The notes under the pieces are model-generated. The model did no database searches, was not told where the DNA came from, and was given only the letters and a program-made list of their open reading frames with translations. 13,500 nucleotides of DNA from Glandiceps talaboti. Its lineage: Eukaryota; Hemichordata; Enteropneusta; Spengelidae. Below, piece after piece: positions 8,143 to 13,500 of the stretch. Location: NCBI RefSeq assembly GCF_964340395.1, contig NC_135562.1, forward strand, positions 21,056,892 to 21,070,391, written 5' to 3'. Both the position numbers and the translations under genes were made by a program. Position 1 is the stretch's first letter. The number at the start of each line of letters is the position of its first letter.

Positions 8143-8689
8143 TCAGTGCAATGCGTCGAAGACAATTGAAAGTGGGTCTTCAAAGATTGCATACCTAGTT
8201 TAATAGTTTTTCGGGGCCACCAATTATTCCAAAAAGAGATCTGCCGTTTTATCAGTAAATGTTTTAATGTAAGGAGCAAGATGTAAATGAGATCGAGCGC
8301 AGTCACTGCATGCAGCAGGCGACCTCACGTTGAACGACTTTTTCCGTCTTTTTTGGAGTTTCACTCTTTCAATACTACTGTTGCTGGCAGAAAATGCACA
8401 GTGCATGTGCGCACTTCTTTTGTACTGTCCCGCACAAAGAATTTTTAATTTGCTACACTGCAAAAAGATAAAAAATTTAACTGGACACATTTTATTCAAA
8501 GTTAAGCCAGCGTACAATAGAGATATAAGATACATATTAGTCAGTGTGTACAGTCAACTTTTGACTTTAGTGAACTATCCCGAATTTAAATCGCGCATGC
8601 GGAATCGTCACGGTCGCGAAAATAACGATTTTAATAACATCGCTATGTATTCAAAAGGATGCTTTTTTTCTTTTTTCCCCTAAAAATCT
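8143..8689. other. No supported gene; overlapping short frames on both strands
   Basis: A 117-codon + frame (8330-8683) starts with a hydrophobic, signal-peptide-like segment but continues without domain features into a T-rich tail. It overlaps a 103-codon minus frame (8224-8535). Neither is bounded by good splice sites. I would not call either a gene. Confidence 0.4.
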
Positions 8690-8745
8690 CAGGGGGTACA
8701 GCTGCCCCCTCCCATGCCCCCCCCCCCGCAGGCTACGGTACTGAA
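8690..8745. mobile_element. G/C-tract sequence resembling a decayed transposon end
   Basis: GGGGG (8692-8696) pairs with CCCCC (8705-8709) around TACAGCTG. A C11 run follows (8717-8727), then GCAGGCTACGGTACTG. Read on the minus strand the order is CCGTAGCC, a G run, and a GCAGCTG hairpin, a layout I associate with the ends of decayed invertebrate repeats. An 8-base CCGTAGCC match occurs in opposite orientation at about 6519. This is not enough to define an element. Confidence 0.2.
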
Positions 8746-8762
8746 TCTGTCCGTTCACCTTC

Positions 8763-8790
8763 AGTGTAGTGGTTCGAGTACGCATCTACT
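8763..8790 (+). mobile_element. tRNA-derived SINE-like fragment (A-box half only)
   Basis: GTGTAGTGGTTCGAG followed by TACGCATCT resembles the D-arm and anticodon stem of many tRNAs, where TAGTGGTTA is typical. No B-box (GGTTCGANNCC) follows within the next 80 bases, so at most this is a SINE or tRNA scrap. Confidence 0.15.
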
Positions 8791-8940
8791 TCTACAATAA
8801 TATTTACGTATTTACATACTGTATTTCATTACTAGGGTTATGTCATATTTAGCACTTTTTAACGCAGTATAGCAGACAAAGTACACACCATTCTCTGTAT
8901 ATCAGTTTCAGTCGTTTCTCCCTACTTCCCTCACCCTCCT

Positions 8941-8999
8941 CTCTCTGTCTATGTCTGTCTATGTCTCTGTCTGTCTGTCTGTCTGTCTCTGTCTGTCTG

Positions 9000-9000
<1 letters not shown>
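8941..9000. repeat. (CTGT)n-rich tetranucleotide tract
   Basis: CTGT units interrupted by CTCT and ATGT lead directly into the pure CT array. Confidence 0.93.

Positions 9001-9084
<84 letters not shown>
9001..9084. repeat. (CT)n dinucleotide array, 84 bp
   Basis: A perfect homopyrimidine run on +, the opposite strand orientation to the GA array near 2724. Confidence 0.98.
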
Positions 9085-9088
<4 letters not shown>

Positions 9089-10146
9089 CCCACCATTCAT
9101 AGTGATAGCAATAACTAATCAATGTCTCAGGATAGCCTATTGTAGATAGGTAGCGATGTTATTGCAAAAGAGGCCGATACATTGTATTTTACAGTTGGTA
9201 TTTTATTGGCAATAAACCCTTCACTCATTAACGTAATACGTACATAAATATATCTAAATGAACTACATATGAATCAATTACTAACCCTTCGGCACGTGTA
9301 CATTAGGACGGAACGTGGCTAAAAAAAAGTGTTACATGTCCATTCTTTACGTGTTAATAGTCTATCACCATACAGTCGTTAACATTTTACAACCTCTGTC
9401 GGATTTACCTCACTCTTTTACGACTCCTTATTTGTAGCGTTTTTTTGCTTGCTGTTTGTCTACTCAAGGTCACCCAGTCGTAGTTCCTTAATGTAGTTTA
9501 ACATGCCAATAAAGATGGTACGTCAACGGGTGACGACGATTAACTGTGATGATGTCAACACGATGAAACGACCGTGCTGTATCGTAGAGGTCGTTGTCCT
9601 ACTTATGCAAATAATTAAGGTAACATGTGGCCCGGCAAATGTGTCCCTGAGGCCAATTTGCCTGAAAATCAAATTTAAAGTTATCTAAATTTCTTAAATC
9701 TTTTCCAAATGAAAGCTCATTTCTGATCCCTTTGAAATGATAATAGAAATATTTGGTTTACGATTTCGGTTTCAAAGAAAACAACAATTTTCTCGCACAG
9801 GATTTGGCACAATATTGAGCATATGGCCATTGTGGAATCCAAAATGGGTTAATTTGATCAGTTCACATCTTTTTCAAAACTTTACATGATGACCCTCGAT
9901 GACACTGGATGACCCTGGATGATGGGTTGCAATCATATACTAAGTAACGGTAAAAACATGTCACTTGATTTCAGAGGCACTCACTGCAAATAAAGAAATT
10001 ACTGTGAATGATAATTCAATGTATCATCAAAAACTAAAAATTACACAATAACGGTAATAACCGTACGTTCCATCACTATCAAGTCACGTCGACGAAATTT
10101 GAAGAAGAAATTGTGGGGGTGTTCCCAATCTCTGCCTCTATTTCAG
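9085..10146. other. No confident gene; minor motifs
   Basis: A + frame from 9503 (61 codons, no domain) reaches AAG then GTAACA near 9620. An octamer ATGCAAAT followed by AATTA at 9605-9615 resembles a POU plus homeodomain site. A good acceptor (TTTTCTCGCACAG, ending 9800) opens into one 32-codon frame without a donor. ACGGT and ACCGT form a small hairpin at 10051-10064. None is strong enough for a separate gene call. Confidence 0.4.
9888..9927. repeat. 10-bp tandem repeat, four degenerate copies
   Basis: GATGACCCTC, GATGACACTG, GATGACCCTG and GATGATGGGT follow one another directly. Units 1 to 3 differ by one or two bases, and unit 4 keeps only the GATGA start. Confidence 0.8.
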
Positions 10147-10196
10147 ACGAATATGTCGCGTGTTTTTGGCGGCAAACAACACTTCGCTGTTCCATT
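10147..10196 (+). CDS. Candidate short exon with very strong splice signals
   Basis: The acceptor (CAATCTCTGCCTCTATTTCAG, ending 10146) has an excellent pyrimidine tract, and the donor GTAAGTAT at 10197 is near-perfect for U1 pairing. Two frames are open. One contains an ATG at 10153 in fair context and reads MSRVFGGKQHFAVP, suggesting a first coding exon. The other, after one leading base, reads RICRVFLAANNTSLFH, in which I, V, L and N fall at leucine-rich-repeat spacing and in the same exon phase as the LRR block at 12239. The two readings exclude each other. The 50-bp length is short but acceptable for an exon. The phase does not allow direct joining to 12239, so another exon would have to lie between. 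Confidence 0.33.
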
Positions 10197-10761
10197 GTAA
10201 GTATCCAAATTGAAGACATCAGTAGTGCCGACATGGCACAATTACCGTGTCGTTAGCCGCATATTTTTAGTTCATTTGCGATCATTTGTTGAAAAAAAAC
10301 ACATTTTGTGAGTAACATGGGGATATTTCGGATCGATTAAATGTGCACTGCATGAATGTAAACCGTTCAAACCTGACTGCATCAAACACAACACAAGGCG
10401 ATACTTTCATTTGGCCACCATTTTACTGAACGTTTCTCAAATTAGATATTTTTACGTGCATATGAACGAAAGCACTACAAAACGCCATTCTTCGATGAGA
10501 TCTTATTACCAAAAAATGCTCCGACATATTTTCTAATTACGATTTAGTCCCATTATGATAATGGCACGCTAAGAAAGTGGAGTTCTCGTGCCAGAAAGAG
10601 AGCCACTAATGGGTATGACTACCTCTAATTGTAACAATATATTATCGTTCTTAATCAGACGGCTCCAAAATTATCTTAAACTGAACTTGAAATCCGTAAT
10701 TATCAGCCAAACATGCATCTACACGCGTTGACCATTGAGAATGTGTGCATGGATTACTTAC

Positions 10762-10815
10762 ACCCGACCTTGACGATCACTTAGAAAGAGATTTGTAATC
10801 AATTCCGCACTCAGG
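10762..10815 (-). CDS. Candidate short minus-strand exon
   Basis: On the minus strand an acceptor with a CTAAC branch-like motif (AACTAACCAAATCAG) precedes 54 bases that end at a GTAAGTAAT donor. Of three frames only one is open, with one leading base and two trailing ones: LSAELITNLFLSDRQGR. Phase 2-2 would make it a cassette that can be skipped without a frame change. No protein family is recognisable. The region is also covered by a 223-codon minus frame that is mostly microsatellite, so simple length of the open frame is not evidence. Confidence 0.2.
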
Positions 10816-10880
10816 CTGATTTGGTTAGTTTGCGAAGGTGATAAAAAAACGAACTTAGGAGAATAGACCAAATAAATTAA

Positions 10881-11095
<215 letters not shown>

Positions 11096-11120
11096 AGTCT
11101 TTGCTGTTGATCTTATAAAT

Positions 11121-11180
11121 GTGCTGCGCTGTGCTGTGCTGTGTTGTGTTGTGTTGTGTTGTGTTGTGTTGTGCTGTGCT
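11121..11180. repeat. Pentanucleotide array, 12 units of GTGYT
   Basis: Units of exactly five bases: four GTGCT-type units (one GCGCT), then six GTGTT, then two GTGCT. The GTGTT core is bracketed by GTGCT units on both sides. Confidence 0.95.
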
Positions 11181-11185
11181 TTGGT

Positions 11186-11480
11186 AGTGCAACTGGTGAT
11201 TCTGAAGGTAATCAGAGAGATGATAAGGAGACACCAGGACAAAGGGGAATGAGGGTGTGGTGGTTGCTATGACAACGAGATTCGAACCTAGATCAACAAA
11301 TGAACTGATAGAAATGTGGGCGAATGGGAACACTATTTCTTTAAGTCCCTGTGTGTCAAACATGTTTGAATAGAAGTATTTGAAATTAGCGAACAGAATT
11401 GTTAGCATGTACACGACTGGGACGAGCACTGTTAATTTGGTGTAGGTAGGCGCGAAGGTTAGGGATTGTATACACGCCCA
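11186..11480 (-). CDS. Minus-strand coding-like unique sequence beside the triplet array
   Basis: Outside the repeats, the minus frame from 11480 inward is open and protein-like. It includes LTVLVPVVYMLTILFANFKY, which is hydrophobic enough for a membrane segment, and FAHISISSFVDLGSNLVVIA. An AG at 11430-11429 could be an acceptor. There is no good donor before the repeats, no recognisable family motif, and the frame then runs into pentanucleotide repeat. A GGTTCGAATC word (tRNA B-box-like) and an X-box-like palindrome at 11263-11276 fall inside it, so regulatory or SINE explanations compete. Confidence 0.13.
11263..11276. promoter_or_regulatory. X-box-like palindrome GTTGCTATGACAAC
   Basis: This is a 14-bp imperfect palindrome, two changes from the RFX consensus GTTGCCATGGCAAC. 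It is the third such site in the window and the least like the consensus. Confidence 0.27.
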
Positions 11481-12238
11481 CTATTATAAACTAACAGCCT
11501 CACAGAATTGGTAAGATTGTCAATGACTAATCGATTTGAGTCTTGTTAATCACAAAAGTATTCCCTTTTGATATCAACACAGTGGCTTATTTATTACTTC
11601 TTGATATTTAGATACCGACAACAATAGGCCGTTATTTCTTCATTTATTCTAATAAAGCAGTTGGGATTTCGTATATATTAGTAAATTGTTTACACTGTAA
11701 GGTATTTAATACACCGAATGGCGCTGAAATGGACTTCGCGCTTTGCGTGGTATTGTCGGCTTTACAGACGTATTGCCGGCTAATCAATTCTGTCGGTATG
11801 ATTATAAGTGGTGAACAAGGCACCGCCAACGACCACAACTATGTCAAATCGTATCCGCTGAATGTACACCTAAGTACGCCGGTCGGCTTTGAGGACCACA
11901 ATGCCTGAATCAAACACAACAATATTAAGTAAATAAATAAACGACGTAGTATAGGAAAGGTTGTCGTTTTCAATGTAGTTCCTCTGTATAAGCACATGGT
12001 AATTTGGACTATTTAGTACTTTATGCATAACTTCATTACAGGCACTAATTCACTTAATTACTTCCGTGAAATATCGGATTTGATCGTAAACGATCCACGA
12101 GTTTGATGGCAACAGTGTCAACTGACATTTTGTGAGAATTTGTTTTATGCCTTCGGAATGTTGAACAGAACTGTATACACAATAAGAATAAGTTAACTTG
12201 AAACACGACTAACATTCATTTGTTATGTTTCATCTCAG
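11481..12238. other. No confident gene; sequence upstream of the LRR block
   Basis: A minus frame (11644-11838) contains QYVCKADNTTQSAKS, superficially like the F-strand of an Ig domain, but the D-x-G before the Tyr is missing. TGTCA and TGACA form a small inverted repeat at 12116-12127. The 3' end of this stretch carries a strong branch point (GACTAAC, 12207-12213) and a pyrimidine tract leading to the acceptor at 12238. Confidence 0.4.
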
Positions 12239-12278
12239 ACCACTAGAGTCGCTGGAGTTGCACCACAATAATCTTACG
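12239..12278 (+). CDS. Candidate exon with a leucine-rich-repeat motif
   Basis: Reading through the acceptor in frame gives LRPLESLELHHNNLT (12234-12278), a full match to the LRR core L-x-x-L-x-x-L-x-L-x-x-N-x-L. The exon proper starts after CATCTCAG with one base completing a codon, the phase 2 entry common in LRR exons. The branch point GACTAAC lies about 26 bases before the AG, and the pyrimidine tract is good. The donor is ACG then GTAACA (GT at 12279-12280), of moderate strength. If the frame is read on, it enters a GGACAACTGCCCC repeat, and the LRR pattern is lost. If spliced to 12499, the frame is kept and Ile appears at the next hydrophobic LRR position. LRR proteins are common receptors and adhesion molecules, and no specific member can be named. 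Confidence 0.4.
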
Positions 12279-12284
12279 GTAACA

Positions 12285-12387
12285 GGACAACTGGCCCCGG
12301 CGGACAACTGCCCCCCGGACAACTGCCCTCGAAGGACAACTGCCCCCCCGGACAATTGCCCCCCGGACAACTGCCCCCGAAGGACGA
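12285..12387 (+). repeat. GGACAACTGCCCC tandem repeat, six units plus a partial copy
   Basis: Units start at 12285, 12302, 12317, 12334, 12350, 12365 and 12382. Their lengths are 17, 15, 17, 16, 15 and 17 bases, because the spacer alternates between C-run-only and C-run plus GAA or GGC. The core contains a CAACTG or CAATTG centre and is followed by a C run. It lies wholly inside the proposed intron 12279-12498. The in-frame Asp-Asn-Cys-Pro translation is an artefact. Confidence 0.92.
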
Positions 12388-12498
12388 TTTTCAAAATCTT
12401 GCACTATTGCATGGATTCTGGCTGCAGACGTTGCGGTTGCGCTGATTCACCGGCAATCATTTGGTTGATGACGACGTTGTTTAGTGCTCACGTTTCAG

Positions 12499-13500
12499 AA
12501 TATTGAGAAATCGCCATATATTTGGGTGATGAGAAGCAAATCAGGGGTCACTGTACATATTCAATGTAAATCAGTGGTCATTGTACATATTCAATGTAAA
12601 TCAGTGGTCATTGTACATATTCAATGTAAATCAGGGGTCACTGTACATATTCAATGTAAATCAGGGGTCACTGTACATATTCAGTGTAAATCAGGGGTCA
12701 CTGTACATATTCAATGTAAATCAGGGGTCATCGTACATATTCAATGTAAATCAGGGGTCACCATACATATTCAATGTAAATCAGGGGTCACCATACATAT
12801 TCAATGTAAATCAGTGGTCACTGTACATATTCAATGTAAATCAGTGGTCACTGTACATATTCAATGTAAATCAGTGGTCACTGTACATATTCAATGTAAA
12901 TCAGGGGTCACCATACATATTCAATGTAAATCAGGGGTCATCGTACATATTCAGTGTAAATCAGTGGTCATCGTACATATTCAATGTAAATCAGGGGTCA
13001 CTGTACATATTCAATGTAAATCAGGGGTCACCATACATATTCAATGTAAATCAGGGGTTACTGTACATATTCAGTGTAAATCAGTGGTCACTGTACATAT
13101 TCAATGTAAATCAGGGGTCACCATACATATTCAGTGTAAATCAGGGGTCACCATACATATTCAATGTAAATCAGTGGTCATCGTACATATTCAATGTAAA
13201 TCAGGGGTCATCGTACATATTCAGTGTAAATCAGTGGTCACTGTACATATTCAATGTAAATCAGTGGTCACCATACATATTCAATGTAAATCAGGGGTCA
13301 CCATACATATTCAATGTAAATCAGTGGTCATCGTACATATTCAATGTAAATCAGGGGTCACTGTACATATTCAATGTAAATCAGTGGTCATCGTACATAT
13401 TCAATGTAAATCAGGGGTCACCATACATATTCAATGTAAATCAGGGGTTACTGTACATATTCAATGTAAATCAGGGGTCATCGTACATATTCAATGTAAA
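12499..13500 (+). CDS. Open frame through the 30-bp repeat, candidate exon, right end beyond window
   Basis: The frame is free of stops from 12472 to the window edge (343 codons). An acceptor GCTCACGTTTCAG ends at 12498, giving NIEKSPYIWVMRSK and then a decapeptide repeat S-[GV]-V-[TI]-[VI]-H-I-Q-C-K 32 times. An internal ATG lies at 12529. Of six variable nucleotide sites, three are synonymous in this frame (unit positions 9, 12, 24) and three are conservative (Gly/Val, Thr/Ile, Val/Ile). The other open frame, NVNQGSLYIF, would suffer Gly/Trp and Leu/Pro/Ser changes. Entry in phase 0 matches the exit phase of the LRR exon at 12278. A repeat whose unit is a multiple of three stays open by default, so this is weak evidence of coding and may be satellite DNA. 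Confidence 0.27.
12541..13500. repeat. 30-bp satellite/minisatellite, 32 copies, continues past the edge
   Basis: The unit is TCAGGGGTCACTGTACATATTCAATGTAAA. All 32 copies are exactly 30 bp with no indel. Variation is confined to unit positions 5 (G/T), 9 (C/T in two copies), 11-13 (CTG, TTG, TCG or CCA) and 24 (A/G). The variants are combined in many ways along the array, with no clear higher-order period. Each unit contains TACAT and ATGTA as a 5-bp inverted pair with a 5-base loop, and a GGTCA nuclear-receptor half-site lost only in the two GGTTA copies. Confidence 0.98.

Noticed and set aside
8330-8683. 117-codon + frame with a hydrophobic start
   Set aside because: No domain, a T-rich end, a competing minus frame, and no splice or promoter support.
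9503-9688. 61-codon + frame starting MPIKMVRQRV
   Set aside because: Length is within chance expectation, and no family or exon boundary beyond a weak GTAACA donor is seen.
11278-11289. tRNA gene or SINE from a minus-strand GGTTCGAATC B-box-like word
   Set aside because: No A-box at the right distance upstream, and no acceptor-stem pairing.
11644-11838. Ig-domain fragment (QYVCKADNTTQSAKS) on the minus strand
   Set aside because: The D-x-G before the Tyr is absent, no upstream Cys strand is visible, and no splice sites bound it.
12541-13500. CRISPR array
   Set aside because: Copies are directly abutting with no unique spacers, and the genome is eukaryotic.

Overview
This looks like AT-rich nuclear DNA from an animal, most likely an invertebrate deuterostome or a spiralian. 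That placement is inference. About a quarter of the window is short tandem repeat, there are no bacterial-style operons or ribosome-binding sites, and the only coding-like pieces are short exon-sized blocks bounded by GT/AG signals. No rRNA, complete tRNA, CRISPR array or intact transposase gene was seen. Nearly all long open frames are translations of microsatellites and are not genes.

Layout, left to right. 1-453 has no confident gene. 454-742 is a CAC/CAT triplet array. 881-967 and 1049-1101 form a candidate two-exon gene end on +, followed by a CpG-rich stretch (about 1080-1690) with two more coding-like blocks split by a TA tract. 1748-2124 holds TA, CTGT and GT arrays. 2724-2821 is a GA array. 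3146-3592 is a candidate MITE-like element with about 40-bp imperfect terminal inverted repeats, abutted by a 14-bp tandem repeat. 4409-4781 is a GT plus TATG array. 4886-5306 clusters two RFX X-box-like palindromes and a perfect DR1 nuclear-receptor site, a candidate cis-regulatory element. 5507-6163 is a 23-bp minisatellite of 28 full copies with no stop codon in any + frame. 6217-8940 is mostly featureless, with a possible broken minus-strand gene end near 7974-8142 and transposon-like scraps near 8690-8790. 8941-9084 is CTGT then CT. 10147-10196 is a short block with very good splice signals. 10881-11180 is a compound triplet array in which neighbouring repeat units mostly differ by one base, followed by a pentanucleotide array.

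The right end is the most interesting part. A leucine-rich-repeat motif sits behind a strong branch point and acceptor (12239-12278). A 220-bp GT-AG intron carrying a GGACAACTGCCCC repeat follows. Then an acceptor opens into a frame that runs without a stop through 32 perfect-length copies of a 30-bp repeat to the window edge. Removing that intron keeps the frame and supplies the next expected LRR hydrophobic residue. All exon calls are made by eye and carry low to moderate confidence.
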